NCBI RefSeq assembly: GCF_040438885.1
Contig: NZ_CP159218.1
Coordinates: 1,984,001 to 2,048,000, forward strand
DNA length: 64,000 nucleotides
Reading direction: 5' to 3'
From: Nakamurella sp. A5-74
GTDB lineage: Bacteria > Actinomycetota > Actinomycetes > Mycobacteriales > Nakamurellaceae
The notes under the pieces: generated by a model
Databases searched by the model: none
What the model was told of the DNA's origin: nothing
The model's input: only the letters and a program-made list of their open reading frames with translations
Shown: in pieces, positions 55,101-63,568 of the stretch
Numbering within the stretch: position 1 is the first letter of the stretch
Layout: the number at the start of each line of letters is the position of its first letter
Position numbers and translations under genes: made by a program

Positions 55101-55803
55101 CGACCGCGCCACCCAGGAGCGACGTGCCCGGCGCGCCGAGCGCGACCTCGCCACCCTCGGCAAGGTCAACCCGCTGGCGCTGGAGGAGTTCGCGGCGCTC
55201 GAGGAGCGCCACGCGTTCCTGTCGACCCAGCTGGAGGACCTGAAGGCCACCCGCAAGGACCTGCTGACGGTGGTCAAGGAGGTCGACGACCGGATTCTCG
55301 AGGTGTTCACCAGCGCCTTCCACGACGTCGCCCGCGAGTTCGTCACCGTCTTCGCGACCCTGTTCCCGGGCGGGGAGGGTGAGCTGGTGCTGACCACCCC
55401 GGACGACATGCTGGCCACCGGCATCGAGGTGCACGCCCGTCCTCCCGGCAAGAAGGTCAAGCGGCTCTCGTTGCTGTCCGGCGGCGAGCGTTCGCTGACC
55501 GCGGTGGCGCTGCTGGTGGCCATCTTCCGCGCCAGACCGAGCCCGTTCTACATCATGGACGAGGTCGAGGCGGCGCTGGACGAGACCAACCTGACCCGGC
55601 TCGTCGCGCTGCTGGCCGAACTCCGCGACTCCTCGCAGTTGATCATCATCACCCACCAGAAATTCACCATGGAGGCGGCCGACGCGCTCTACGGCGTCTC
55701 GATGCGCGGCGACGGCATCACCCAGGTGATCAGCCAGCGGATCCGTGCCGCCGAGGACCGGCCGCCTGCGGGCGCTGCCGTCAAGCCGGTTCCCACCGGC
55801 TGA
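52174..55803 (+). CDS. smc: Chromosome segregation protein SMC
   Basis: SMC condensin subunit of 1209 residues, GTG 52174. Walker A GPNGSGKS is at 34-41, the ABC signature LSGGERSL begins at 1101, and the Walker B/D-loop is YIMDEVEAALDETN. Two long Ala/Glu/Arg-rich coiled coils (about 170-500 and 650-1000) flank a hinge around 510-640 with GVLGSVATLLDVSPGHEAAV. It organises chromosomes with ScpA/ScpB. In mycobacteria ftsY follows; here an IS30-type element begins 40 bases after the stop. A small hairpin (55784-55801) overlaps the stop codon. Confidence 0.97.
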   Translation: MRRVYLKSLTLKGFKSFASATTLQFEPGITAVVGPNGSGKSNVVDAIAWVLGEQGAKALRGGKMDDVIFAGTADRPPLGRAEVTLTINNADGALPIDYAEVSITRRMFRDGASEYEINGSSCRLLDIQELLSDSGIGREMHVIVGQGQLDAVLSARPEDRRAFIEEAAGVLKHRKRKEKALRKLDAMQANLTRLGDLTGELRRQLKPLGRQAEVARRAAGVQSDLRDARLRLLADDHRVLAAKIAQETADEQAAQDHRARIQQQLAAAQQEVELAQKALAEATPQLQQAQDLWFSLSALSERFRGLVSLAEERSRNLATPTEAPRAGRDPEELDRQAERAEAEQIERERAVVAGRAVLAEAVTERTEAEEALKAAEAALVAASRAIADRREGLARLSGQVNAARSRLTSADEEVARLGVAVAEARERSDRAGRAFETLQDSIGELDSSEEGLDEHNLAAEQAADAAAARVTELADQLREARTAQAGLRARVDALALGLDRRDGAGTLLAAGLQGVLGSVATLLDVSPGHEAAVAAALGRIADAVAVADLTAAATALTHLRTEDGGRSGLLIGGAPNPEVTGDELPAGAVWAVDVVRAPEALRSATAVALHRVAIVPDLDAALALVELRPLVRAVTAAGDLIGSDWAFGGSAGKQSVIEIQAAVDEAESELAAVTSRITGLEAALVGARAEAESSAGVADRAMAALHESDAKLAAVTEQLGRLGETARSAAAEAERLTRQRTAVETAREQHRTEVAELEERLTHASDSSTDVTEELDPAERDRATDAAAAARQVEMEARLALRTDEERARASAGSAEGLRRAARQERETVARAEAAIRRRAAGAAVAAGVLELAVRTAARLETSLAAAAAERESAQQHRAAAEERSRTTRTVAADLQTQWSALTDAVHRDEVQRAQQTLRLEQLADRIAGEFAMNPDDLVAEFGPDVEVPPTALEMTEYEAAKERGEDVVRPQPAPFDRATQERRARRAERDLATLGKVNPLALEEFAALEERHAFLSTQLEDLKATRKDLLTVVKEVDDRILEVFTSAFHDVAREFVTVFATLFPGGEGELVLTTPDDMLATGIEVHARPPGKKVKRLSLLSGGERSLTAVALLVAIFRARPSPFYIMDEVEAALDETNLTRLVALLAELRDSSQLIIITHQKFTMEAADALYGVSMRGDGITQVISQRIRAAEDRPPAGAAVKPVPTG
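55784..55801 (+). terminator. Short hairpin at the smc stop
   Basis: AGCCGGT-TCCC-ACCGGCT, a 7-bp perfect stem spanning the final codons and first base of the stop of smc. Confidence 0.5.
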
Positions 55804-55844
55804 GCAGCCACCTCGACCTGAAACCGGTTGCCCGGCATGGCGGA

Positions 55845-57096
55845 TTCAACCGGTCGTCGCAACGTCCAGTAGTTCGAGCAGTTTCTCAGACGGGGTGGCG
55901 TATCCAAGGACTTTGCGTGGGCGGATGTTGAGCAGTCGCTCTGCCTCGGCGACCTGCGCGTCGGTGACGTCGTTGAAGTCGGTGCCTTTGGGGAAGAAGT
56001 CCCGGATCAGGCCGTTGCTGTTCTCGTTGGTCGGTCGCTGCCACGGCGAGTGGGGATCACAGAAGTACACCGGGCAACCCGTCGCGACCGTGAACTTCGC
56101 GTGCTCGCGCATCTCGATGCCTTGATCCCAGGTCAGGGAACGCCAGATCGATGTCGGGAGCCGGCCGATCATCGCGGTGAGCCGATCGGTGACGGTCGCG
56201 CTGTCATGGACGGTGATCCGCTCGATCAGCAAATACCGGGTGGTGCGTTCCACCAGGGTGATCAGCGCCGAGCTCAGGCCGTCCTTGCCGCCGATGACCA
56301 GATCGCCTTCCCAGTGTCCGGGTACCGCTCGGTCGGCGGCCTCGGCGGGTCGGGCCGTGATCTTCGCATCACCGATCCAGGTCCGCTTGCCCCGCGCCGG
56401 CAGCTTCGAGCGGGGCAACCTGGTGGTGCGGCCCTGCCGTAACGCCTTCTCCACCGTCAACTCATGCCGCAGCGCACCGGCCCCCTGCACGTACAGCGCC
56501 TGGTAGATCGTCTCGTGGCTCACGTGCACATCGTGGTCTTCGGGGAAGTCCATCCGCAGCCGACAACTGATCTGCTGCGGGGAAAACTTGCGATCCAGCC
56601 CCTCCCGCACCACGTCTCGAAGCCACGTCCCGGGCCGCAACTTCGCCGGTTTGGGACGTCGGCGGGCCTTGTCGGCGTGCACCTGCGCCGCCGCAGCCAA
56701 ATACCGGCCATCAACGGTGCGGGCATCGATCTCTCGTTTCACCGTGGAGCGATGGACCCTCAACTCCGCGGCGATCCGCGCCTGTGAACACCCGTCCCGC
56801 CATCGCACTGCGATCAACATGCGGCCCTGGTACGTCAACCGGCCGTTGCAGTCCAGGAACCCCTCATCCCGATCTGTGACCAGACACGACACCAGCCCGC
56901 CGACCCGACCTCGCACGAAAGTCATACCCGCGACCTTCGCCCACAACTGCACCGAAGTGCGAGCCACACCGACCCGGCGCGCCGCCTCCATGCACGACAC
57001 ACCCTCGGCCAACAACGCCAACGCCCGCACCCGAACCGCTTCCTCGATCGCCTTCACAAGCCACCCTCAGCAGCCGTGTTGCGACGACCCCCTGAA
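55845..57096. mobile_element. IS30-family insertion sequence
   Basis: An element of about 1.25 kb bounded by imperfect inverted repeats. Left end TTCAACCGGTCGTCGCAAC (55845-55863), right end read inward TTCAGGGGGTCGTCGCAAC (57096-57078): 16 of 19 positions match, the inner 12 perfectly. The transposase stop lies inside the left repeat. I see no clear target duplication next to the repeats, so the exact outer ends may be off by one to three bases. Confidence 0.85.
55846..57057 (-). CDS. IS30-family transposase
   Basis: A 403-residue DDE transposase. The N-terminus has a helix-turn-helix (VSCMEAARRVGVARTSVQLWAK) and a second one (CSQARIAAELRVHRSTVKREI). The catalytic core reads VPGHWEGDLVIGGKDGLSSALITLVER (first Asp), then LTWDQGIEMREH (second Asp) and CDPHSPWQRPTNENSNGLIRDFFPKGTD (Glu), the IS30 signature. 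Full length and intact, so the element may still be mobile. GTG start. Transcribed toward smc. Confidence 0.94.
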   Translation of the reverse strand: MKAIEEAVRVRALALLAEGVSCMEAARRVGVARTSVQLWAKVAGMTFVRGRVGGLVSCLVTDRDEGFLDCNGRLTYQGRMLIAVRWRDGCSQARIAAELRVHRSTVKREIDARTVDGRYLAAAAQVHADKARRRPKPAKLRPGTWLRDVVREGLDRKFSPQQISCRLRMDFPEDHDVHVSHETIYQALYVQGAGALRHELTVEKALRQGRTTRLPRSKLPARGKRTWIGDAKITARPAEAADRAVPGHWEGDLVIGGKDGLSSALITLVERTTRYLLIERITVHDSATVTDRLTAMIGRLPTSIWRSLTWDQGIEMREHAKFTVATGCPVYFCDPHSPWQRPTNENSNGLIRDFFPKGTDFNDVTDAQVAEAERLLNIRPRKVLGYATPSEKLLELLDVATTG

Positions 57097-57100
57097 CCCA

Positions 57101-57166
57101 CCCATCGGTTCGGCGTTATTACGCCGAATCGTGCAATCCAGCACGCATTCGTGCCGAATCGATGGG
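57101..57166. repeat. Overlapping inverted repeats between the IS and the serpin gene
   Basis: TTCGGCGT-TATT-ACGCCGAA (57109-57128) forms a tight 8-bp hairpin. The longer segment CCCATCGGTTCGGC (57101-57114) can instead pair with GCCGAATCGATGGG (57153-57166), 13 of 14 bases. The two structures exclude each other. It may control the downstream gene or be a remnant of another insertion. Confidence 0.6.
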
Positions 57167-57239
57167 TGGCTGCGGGGCGCTGGCGTACCCCCCGGGCTCT
57201 CCGGTGCAACCGGATTCCGCGCCGACCCGTCCTGCCGGT

Positions 57240-58646
57240 ATGACGACCCGCGACATCGCCGCCGCCCTGACCCGCCGCCGGTTCCTGCTCATCGCCACCG
57301 CTGCCGCTACGGGCACCCTTGCCACCGCGTGCGGTACCTCGGGTCCGGCATCCGATCCGGGTACGTCGCCGACCAGTACCCCGACCGAACCCACAGCCGC
57401 TGTCGGACCATTGCCGTCTCCCGCGTCTTCGACGCCGTCCCCAGGCCCGGTTGGTGCCCCACAACCGTTGCGCGGCAGCGGATCGCGCCGGGCTCCCGGT
57501 ACGCCGGGTGCCGCCAGGAAGGCGCTCGCAGACTTCGGCGCCGATTTCCTGCGCGAAGCTCGCCGCCTGGACCCGACCGCAGTGAACACCGCGATCAGCC
57601 CGTACTCGCTGTTCACAGTCCTGGCGATGGCTCGGGCCGGGGCGAAGGGCGCGACGGCCAGGCAGATCGACGCAGCGCTGCACAGCGCGGGCGTCGAGGC
57701 CCAGGGTGCGGTGATCAGTGCAGTGGACGCAGGCGTGGCGGCTGCGATCGCCGCCGCCGAGAAGTCGGCCCAGGAGGGCGACGACCCGATCGTCATCAAC
57801 ACGGCCAACCAGACCTGGGTGCAGAATGGCTATCCGGTGCACCAGGAGTACCTGGACGCACTGGCTGTCCAGTTCGGCGTCGAGGCGGTGGCCGCCGACT
57901 TCGCCGGGGATCCGGAAGGCATGCGGACGGCGCTGAACGCGTGGGTGGCGCAGCGGACGAACGACCTGATCCCCGAGCTGTTCCCGCCGGGCTCGATCGA
58001 TCCCTCGACAGTCGTCGTGCTGGTGAACGCCCTGTACCTGAAAGCCGCGTGGCCGCAGCCACTCTCGCGGGTCGGGAAGATCAGCTTCGTCACCGACGCG
58101 GGCGCCCGGATCCAACCGGAGATGATGCGCAGCGCCTCACCGGTCCGCGGGGCCTCGGGCGACGGCTGGACGGCGGCCACCATTCCCTACCGCGGCGGCG
58201 GCGCGGCGATGACGGTGCTGGTACCCGACGCGGGCCGTTTCGATGCAGTGCTCACCGCTCTGGACAGCACGCTCATGCGACAGGCCGCCGCGACCAGAAC
58301 GTCCGTGCAGCTGACCATGCCGCTACTGGACTTGAAGACCATCGCGCCGGCGAAGGAGATTGCCATCTCGCTCGGGATCGAGGACATCTTCGGCAGCGCC
58401 GACCTCTCGGGGATCGCCGGCAGTCCCGGAGACCTGGTTGCCTCCGAGTTCCTGCACCAGGCGGTGGTGAAGGTCGACGAGAAGGGCACCGAGGCGGCCG
58501 CAGCCGCCGGAATGGCCATACTCGAGTCGTCAGCCCCGATGCCGCAGCTCGAACTCGTCGTCGACCGGCCGTTCCTGTTCTGGATCTCCGAGAGCACCAC
58601 CGGCGCACCGTTGTTCCTCGGGGTGGTCACCGACCCATCAGCGTGA
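57240..58646 (+). CDS. Serpin-family protein with Tat-type lipoprotein signal
   Basis: A 468-residue protein from ATG 57240. The leader TRRRFLLIATAAATGTLATAC has a twin-arginine motif (11-17) and a Cys31 as the likely lipid attachment site, followed by a Pro/Thr/Ser linker to about 95. The serpin fold then shows NTAISPYSLFTVLAMARAGA, VVLVNALYLKAAWPQPL, and the reactive-loop hinge KVDEKGTEAAAAAGMA with small residues required for loop insertion, then PFLFWISES...FLGVV. The loop predicts an inhibitory serpin with scissile-bond region near ILESS. Serpins are rare in bacteria. A start at 57162 adds 26 residues that break the signal. Confidence 0.9.
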   Translation: MTTRDIAAALTRRRFLLIATAAATGTLATACGTSGPASDPGTSPTSTPTEPTAAVGPLPSPASSTPSPGPVGAPQPLRGSGSRRAPGTPGAARKALADFGADFLREARRLDPTAVNTAISPYSLFTVLAMARAGAKGATARQIDAALHSAGVEAQGAVISAVDAGVAAAIAAAEKSAQEGDDPIVINTANQTWVQNGYPVHQEYLDALAVQFGVEAVAADFAGDPEGMRTALNAWVAQRTNDLIPELFPPGSIDPSTVVVLVNALYLKAAWPQPLSRVGKISFVTDAGARIQPEMMRSASPVRGASGDGWTAATIPYRGGGAAMTVLVPDAGRFDAVLTALDSTLMRQAAATRTSVQLTMPLLDLKTIAPAKEIAISLGIEDIFGSADLSGIAGSPGDLVASEFLHQAVVKVDEKGTEAAAAAGMAILESSAPMPQLELVVDRPFLFWISESTTGAPLFLGVVTDPSA

Positions 58647-58757
58647 GATTCGTTGCAGGCAGCCGGTTGTCGCTGGCGATACGCGCTGTTGCTGGCTAGA
58701 TGGACGTCCTTCTCGCCAGCGGATGCTCGTGTCACCAGCGACAAGGTTCGCGAGCTG

Positions 58758-60659
58758 TCAGCTGCCCGTCGGCGTGAGATCCGTTGCGGCGTCAGCGGTC
58801 TCGTCGTCGAACTGGGTGTGGTACAGCTCGGCGTAGCGTCCGCCGGCGGCCAGGAGTTCCGGGTGCGTTCCGCGCTCGACGATCCGGCCGTCCTCCAGCA
58901 CCAGAATCTCGTCGGCGGCGCGCACGGTGGAGAGGCGGTGCGCGATCACCAGTGACGTCCGGCCGATCAGCGCCTCGGCCAGCGCGGCCTGGACCGCGGC
59001 CTCCGACGTCGAGTCGAGCGACGCCGTCGCCTCGTCGAGGATGACGACCCGCGGCTGGGCCAGCAGCAATCGGGCGATCGTCAGCCGCTGGCGCTCACCC
59101 CCGGAGAGTCGGTAGCCGCGTTCGCCGACCAGCGTGTCCAGGCCGTCGTCGAGCGACCGCACCAGCGGCTCCAACCTGGCTCGCCGCAACGCTTCCCAGA
59201 GGTCGTCATCGCTCGCGTCCGGAGCGGCCAGCCGCAGGTTCTCGCCGATCGTCTCGTGGAACAGGTGGCCGTCCTGGGTCACCATCCCGACTGCGGCCCT
59301 GATCGAATCGGCGGTGAGGTCGCGGATGTCGACACCGCCGAGGCTGACGGCACCGGAGTTGACGTCATACAGCCGGGCCGTCAGTTGGGCGATCGTCGAC
59401 TTGCCCGCGCCGGAAGTGCCGACCAGCGCGATCATCCGGCCGGGCTCGGCCCGGAACGAGATGCCGTGCAGCACCTCGACACCGCCGCGCGAGTCCAGCA
59501 CGGCGACCTCCTCGAGGGAGGCCAGCGAAACATCGGTGGCGGCGGGATAACCGAAGGCCACGTTGTCGAACTCCAGGATGAGCGGACCTGCCGGCACCGT
59601 CCGAGCATCCGGACGGTCGGTGATCAGGGGCCTCAGGTCGAGCACCTCGAAGACCCGTTCGAAGCTCACCAGAGCGCTCATCACGTCGACCCTGGCTCCG
59701 GCCAGTGCGGTGAGCGGGGCGTAGAGCCGGGTCAGCAACAGGGCCAGCGAGACCACCGCACCAGCATCCAGAGTGCCGCCGATCGCCAACGCGCCGCCGA
59801 GCCCGTAGACCAGCGCGAGCGCCAGCGCCGAGACCAGCGTGAGTGAGTTCAGGAACACCGCTTGCAGCATCGCGGTCCTGATGCCGATGTCGCGGACCCG
59901 CCCAGCCCGGCCGGCGAACTCCGCGGATTCCTCTGCGGGGCGGCCGAACAGCTTCACCAGGGTCGCCCCGGGTGCGGAGAAGCGTTCCGTCATCCGGGTC
60001 GTCATCACGGCGTTGTGGTCGGCCGCCTCGCGCGACAGGCGCGCCAACCTGACACCGGTACGGCGGGCCGGGATGACGAACACCGGCAGCAGCACCAGGC
60101 TGAGAAGGGTGATCTGCCAGGAGATCTGCAGCATCACGACCAGCGTCAGGGTCAACGTCACCAGGTTCGCGACGACCCCGGACAGGGTGCCGCTGAACGC
60201 TCGCTGGGCGCCGATGACGTCGTTGTTCAACCGGCTCACCAGAGCGCCCGTCCTGGTGCGCAGGAAGAACGCCACCGGCATCCGCTGCACGTGGTCGAAG
60301 ACCGCGGTCCGCAGGTGGTAGATCAGCCCCTCACCGATCCGTGCCGACAGCCACCGGGTGAACAGACCCAGCGCCGACTCGGCCACCGCGATCACCGCGA
60401 TCAGCACTGCCAACCACACCACCGTGCTGACCGGTCGGGAGTTGGTGATGGCGTTGACGACCTGACCGGCCAGTACCGGGGTCGCCACCGACACCGCCGC
60501 CGTGGCGACGCTCGCGATCAGGAACATCACCAGCCGTCGTCGGTGCGGAGCGGCGAAGGAGAAGATCCGGCGGAGCGTCTCCCGGGAGAACGGCCGCCGA
60601 TCCGGAGCGTCACGCATCGCGGAGTACATCGCGCTCTGCGCGGCGGCATGCATGCTCAT
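58758..60659 (-). CDS. ABC exporter with fused membrane and ATPase domains
   Basis: A half-transporter of 633 residues from ATG 60659 (AGGAG upstream; 20 further in-frame residues have no support). Membrane domain about 45-330 with six helices (RLVMFLIASVATAAVSVATPVLAG and on). The ATPase domain has Walker A GTSGAGKST, signature YRLSGGERQRL and Walker B VVILDEATASLD, then H-loop IAHRLS. An insertion between strands of the ATPase domain (ATDVSLASLEEVAVLDSRGG) is unusual. Lipid or drug exporter of the MsbA/LmrA type; the partner is probably itself (homodimer). It is followed on the other side by a region with repeat copy 5. Confidence 0.92.
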   Translation of the reverse strand: MSMHAAAQSAMYSAMRDAPDRRPFSRETLRRIFSFAAPHRRRLVMFLIASVATAAVSVATPVLAGQVVNAITNSRPVSTVVWLAVLIAVIAVAESALGLFTRWLSARIGEGLIYHLRTAVFDHVQRMPVAFFLRTRTGALVSRLNNDVIGAQRAFSGTLSGVVANLVTLTLTLVVMLQISWQITLLSLVLLPVFVIPARRTGVRLARLSREAADHNAVMTTRMTERFSAPGATLVKLFGRPAEESAEFAGRAGRVRDIGIRTAMLQAVFLNSLTLVSALALALVYGLGGALAIGGTLDAGAVVSLALLLTRLYAPLTALAGARVDVMSALVSFERVFEVLDLRPLITDRPDARTVPAGPLILEFDNVAFGYPAATDVSLASLEEVAVLDSRGGVEVLHGISFRAEPGRMIALVGTSGAGKSTIAQLTARLYDVNSGAVSLGGVDIRDLTADSIRAAVGMVTQDGHLFHETIGENLRLAAPDASDDDLWEALRRARLEPLVRSLDDGLDTLVGERGYRLSGGERQRLTIARLLLAQPRVVILDEATASLDSTSEAAVQAALAEALIGRTSLVIAHRLSTVRAADEILVLEDGRIVERGTHPELLAAGGRYAELYHTQFDDETADAATDLTPTGS

Positions 60660-60826
60660 GGTGGCTCCTGTTCGAAAGTGACCTGCCGACGCTAGGCGCT
60701 CATCCGCGGTTGAGGTCAATCCATGGCATCCACCAGGGTCTGGTGAAGCGGTCCGTACCAGGGATCCGGCCGCGTGTCGTCACCGGATGGGGAAGGACCG
60801 GGGCGACGAGGAGCACAGTCTCCGGT

Positions 60827-60851
60827 GGTCGAGCGACGAGGAGTCGAGACC
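60827..60851 (+). repeat. Dispersed GA-rich intergenic repeat, copy 5
   Basis: GGTCGAGCGACGAGGAGTCG followed by AGACC, the shortest and most regular copy. It lies in the gap between the ABC exporter start and the YciI gene. Confidence 0.7.
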
Positions 60852-60899
60852 CCGGAAGAGCATCGACCAGGTCTCGGATCATCGGCGCCGTGGGAGCAA

Positions 60900-61190
60900 T
60901 CAGTCGAGCACCGACGGCGACAGCACCGCCCACTCGCGAACGGTCCGCAGTGCGATGAGGTGCTGCAGCCAGAACGGGTCGTCGTCCAGAGCGCGCTCCA
61001 ACTCCTGGGCAGTGTCCGCCCGACCGATGAGCAGGGCGCCCGCCGGTGCGTCGTCGGAGTACGGACCACGGAGCACGATCAACCCCCGCTCCTGCAGTCC
61101 GGCGAGGAACTCCCGGTGCGCGGGGCGGTACTCGTCGCGGGCGTCCGCGCTGTCGGGGGAGTAGTCGTAGAGCACTGCGAAAGTGGCCAT
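60900..61190 (-). CDS. YciI family protein
   Basis: A 96-residue protein from ATG 61190 (MATFAVLYDYSPDSADARDE). Family marks: the N-terminal strand FAVLYDYSPD, the HREFLAGL block with the conserved His, and DDDPFWLQHLIALRTVREW near the C-terminus. YciI proteins are ferredoxin-like dimers with a His-Asp pair, and some act as dehalogenase-like or muconolactone-isomerase-like enzymes. Its role here is unknown. Confidence 0.88.
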   Translation of the reverse strand: MATFAVLYDYSPDSADARDEYRPAHREFLAGLQERGLIVLRGPYSDDAPAGALLIGRADTAQELERALDDDPFWLQHLIALRTVREWAVLSPSVLD

Positions 61191-61279
61191 CCGTCCATTG
61201 TCGCCCATCCGTGCACGAGCGGTGGCTGCGGGGGAGAGCTCCGCACGGCGTCTGCCACGATTGCGGCTCCGGACGCACA

Positions 61280-61320
61280 GCAGCCCCGGATCCGTTGACG
61301 AGCAACGGATCCGGGGCTGC
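61280..61320 (-). terminator. Distal glnA terminator
   Basis: An 18-bp perfect stem beginning GCAGCCCCGGATCC, with a 5-base loop (61298-61302), 54 bases downstream of the glnA stop. One of the strongest hairpins in the window. Confidence 0.85.
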
Positions 61321-61334
61321 GGTGACGACCGGGT

Positions 61335-61365
61335 GCGGCTGCTGTCCAGGTGTGACAGCAGCCGC
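61335..61365 (-). terminator. Proximal glnA terminator
   Basis: GCGGCTGCTGTC and its complement, a 12-bp perfect stem with a 7-base loop, 8 bases downstream of the glnA stop. With the distal hairpin it makes a tandem terminator. Confidence 0.8.
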
Positions 61366-61373
61366 GCCTCGAA

Positions 61374-62798
61374 TCAGAGGTCGTAGTACAGCGCGAACTC
61401 GTAGGGGTGCGGACGCAGCCGGATCGGGTCGATCTCGTGTTCCCGCTTGATCTTGATCCAGGTCTCGATCAGGTCGGAGGTGAACACGCCACCCTCGAGC
61501 AGGTAGTCGTGGTCGACCTCGAGGCGGTCCATCACGGCCGGCAGCGAGGCCGGGACCTGCGGGATGTTGGCGGCCTCGTCCGGCGGCAGCTCGTAGAGGT
61601 CCTTGTCGACCGGTGCCGGCGGCTCGATACGGTTCTTCACGCCGTCCAGACCGGCCATCATCATCGCGGCGAATGCCAGGTACGGGTTCGCTGATGCATC
61701 GGGGCAGCGGAACTCGATCCGCTTGGCCTTGGGGTTGGAACCCGAGATCGGGATCCGGATGCAGGCCGAGCGATTGCGCGAGGAGTACACCAGGTTGACC
61801 GGCGCCTCGTAGCCAGGGACCAGACGGTGGTAGGAGTTCACCGTCGGGTTGGTGAAGGCCAACAGCGACGGCGCATGGTGCAGGATGCCGCCGATGTAGT
61901 GCCGCGCCATGTCCGACAGCCCGCCGTAGCCGGCCTCGTCGTGGAACAGCGGCTGGCCGTCCTTCCACAGCGACTGGTGGGCGTGCATACCGGAGCCGTT
62001 GTCACCGAACAGCGGCTTGGGCATGAACGTCGCCGACTTGCCCGCCTCGTAGGCGGTGTTCTTGATGATGTACTTGAACAGCATCAGGTCGTCCGCCGCG
62101 TGCAGCAGCGTGTTGAACTTGTAGTTGATCTCCTGCTGACCGCCGGTGCCCACCTCGTGGTGACCGCGCTCGACCTCGAAGCCGGCACCGAGCAGGTTCG
62201 CCGTCATGTCCTCGCGGAGATCGGCGTAGTGGTCGTACGGCGGCACCGGGAAGTACCCGCCCTTGGGCCGCACCTTGTAGCCGAGGTTGCCGCCCTCCTC
62301 GCTGCGGCCGGTGTTCCACCAGCCGGACACCGAGTCGACCGAGTAGCTGGTCTCGTTCATGGACGAGGTGAACTTGACGTCGTCGAAGACGTAGAACTCC
62401 GCCTCGGGTCCGAAGAAGCAGGTGTCGGCGATCCCGGTGGTGGCCAGGTACTGCTCGGCCTTGCGCGCGATGTTCCGGGGATCCCGCGAGTACGGCTGCA
62501 GGGTCAGCGGGTCGTGGACGAAGAAGTTCATCGTCATGGTCTTGCGGCGACGGAACGGGTCGATCCGGGCGGTGGCTGCATCCGGCAGGAGCAGCATGTC
62601 CGACTCGTTGATCGCCTGGAAGCCGCGGACCGAGGAGCCGTCGAAAGCCATCCCGGCCTCCAGCGATTCGACACTGACGGTCTTGGCTGGAACCGTCAGG
62701 TGCTGCATGACGCCGGGAAGATCGCAGAATCGGATGTCGAAGACCTCGACATCGTTCTCTGCGATGAACTTCACGACTTCTTCGTTCGTGGAGAACAC
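61374..62798 (-). CDS. glnA: Glutamine synthetase, type I
   Basis: Central ammonium-assimilating enzyme (glutamate + NH3 + ATP), 474 residues from GTG 62798 ([29 protein letters not shown]), agreeing with GlnA1 of other actinobacteria; an upstream frame would add 65 residues through the promoter. The beta-grasp region MQHLTVPA, the catalytic [25 protein letters not shown] and the NRSACIRIP nucleotide loop are all present. The adenylylation site [10 protein letters not shown] carries Tyr402, so control by adenylyltransferase GlnE is expected. A GlnR-like operator lies upstream and two hairpins downstream. Confidence 0.97.
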   Translation of the reverse strand: MFSTNEEVVKFIAENDVEVFDIRFCDLPGVMQHLTVPAKTVSVESLEAGMAFDGSSVRGFQAINESDMLLLPDAATARIDPFRRRKTMTMNFFVHDPLTLQPYSRDPRNIARKAEQYLATTGIADTCFFGPEAEFYVFDDVKFTSSMNETSYSVDSVSGWWNTGRSEEGGNLGYKVRPKGGYFPVPPYDHYADLREDMTANLLGAGFEVERGHHEVGTGGQQEINYKFNTLLHAADDLMLFKYIIKNTAYEAGKSATFMPKPLFGDNGSGMHAHQSLWKDGQPLFHDEAGYGGLSDMARHYIGGILHHAPSLLAFTNPTVNSYHRLVPGYEAPVNLVYSSRNRSACIRIPISGSNPKAKRIEFRCPDASANPYLAFAAMMMAGLDGVKNRIEPPAPVDKDLYELPPDEAANIPQVPASLPAVMDRLEVDHDYLLEGGVFTSDLIETWIKIKREHEIDPIRLRPHPYEFALYYDL

Positions 62799-63111
62799 GA
62801 GTGCATCGCTCCTATCGCGGAATGTTGGCTCGGGCACAGCGGGCGTACCGGTCGAGGGGGATCGCGGGCGCGACACCGACCCCACCGACGGTAGGAACGA
62901 GGTGTTGCCCATGGACGTCGTCAGTGTTTCAGCAGCGTTACGCGCACACACGTCAGGGTGACCCGGGCACGGTGCGGTCACGCTCGACGCCACCGGACGC
63001 CGCCGACGTCACTGCTCGCCGCGCGTCCGATCGCGGGGCGCAGCGTTGCGACGAGCGACGAAGGGTTAACAGCCGTCGATCGACCCGACCCCCGGTTCGT
63101 AGACTGGCAAC
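62799..63111. other. Divergent promoter region of glnA and the RDD gene
   Basis: 313 bases without a gene. The left third holds the glnA leader, 62888-62941 its GlnR-like promoter. The right half (62945-63111) must contain the promoter of the RDD gene; GGGTTAAC around 63064 is the only AT-containing stretch there. No hairpin or RNA gene seen. Confidence 0.55.
62888..62941 (-). promoter_or_regulatory. glnA promoter with GlnR-like double site
   Basis: On the minus strand GTAAC-N6-GAAAC-N6-GACGT-N6-GCAAC runs from 62941 to 62904, the four-box spacing of actinobacterial GlnR sites with the first pair perfect. TACCGT at 62893-62888 fits a -10, placing the centre of the site about 41 bases before the start of transcription, a normal activator position. 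Confidence 0.7.
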
Positions 63112-63537
63112 GTGAGCACCCGCGCGCATGGAGCTGCTGAGTCCGACGGCTACCCGGGTGAGCGGTTCGCGCTACCGGAGTCGGGGGTGGGCAGCGTCGC
63201 TTCCACCGGCCGTCGGGTCAGCGGATTTCTGCTCGATCTGCTGGTGACGTTCCTGATCGCGCTGCTGTTCACCCGCCCGCAGCTGCCGTCACAGACGCTG
63301 GAGGTCATCGTCTGGGCGATCATGACGGTCGTCTTCGTCGGAGTGATCGGCTCGACGCCCGGTCATGCGATCGTCGGTGTCCGAGTGGCGAGGGTCGACG
63401 GCAGGGCTCTGGTCGGTCTGTGGGCGATCCCGCGGGCCGCACTCACGTTCGTGCTCATCCCGACCGTGATCGTCGATGCCGACGGTCGCGGTCTGCACGA
63501 TCGGCTCTGCCGCACGATCGTCATCCTGTCGCGCTGA
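63112..63537 (+). CDS. RDD family membrane protein
   Basis: A 141-residue membrane protein, GTG 63112. An N-terminal cytoplasmic segment is followed by three hydrophobic helices (about 40-58, 66-84 and 105-122). The RDD marks are GRRVSGFLLDLLVT (Arg and Asp) and DADGRGLHDRLCRT near the C-terminus. In mycobacteria an RDD protein is also encoded beside glnA1 and a DUF4191 protein, exactly this grouping. Proposed as ion-antiporter-like in some bacteria; role here unknown. Confidence 0.9.
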   Translation: MSTRAHGAAESDGYPGERFALPESGVGSVASTGRRVSGFLLDLLVTFLIALLFTRPQLPSQTLEVIVWAIMTVVFVGVIGSTPGHAIVGVRVARVDGRALVGLWAIPRAALTFVLIPTVIVDADGRGLHDRLCRTIVILSR

Positions 63538-63568
63538 GAAATCGCCTCTGCGGCGAACTCCGCCTGCG

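Noticed and set aside
62799-62993. 65-residue N-terminal extension of GlnA
   Set aside because: It runs through the GlnR-like site and -10 element and contains no family sequence; GTG 62798 matches known GlnA1 starts.
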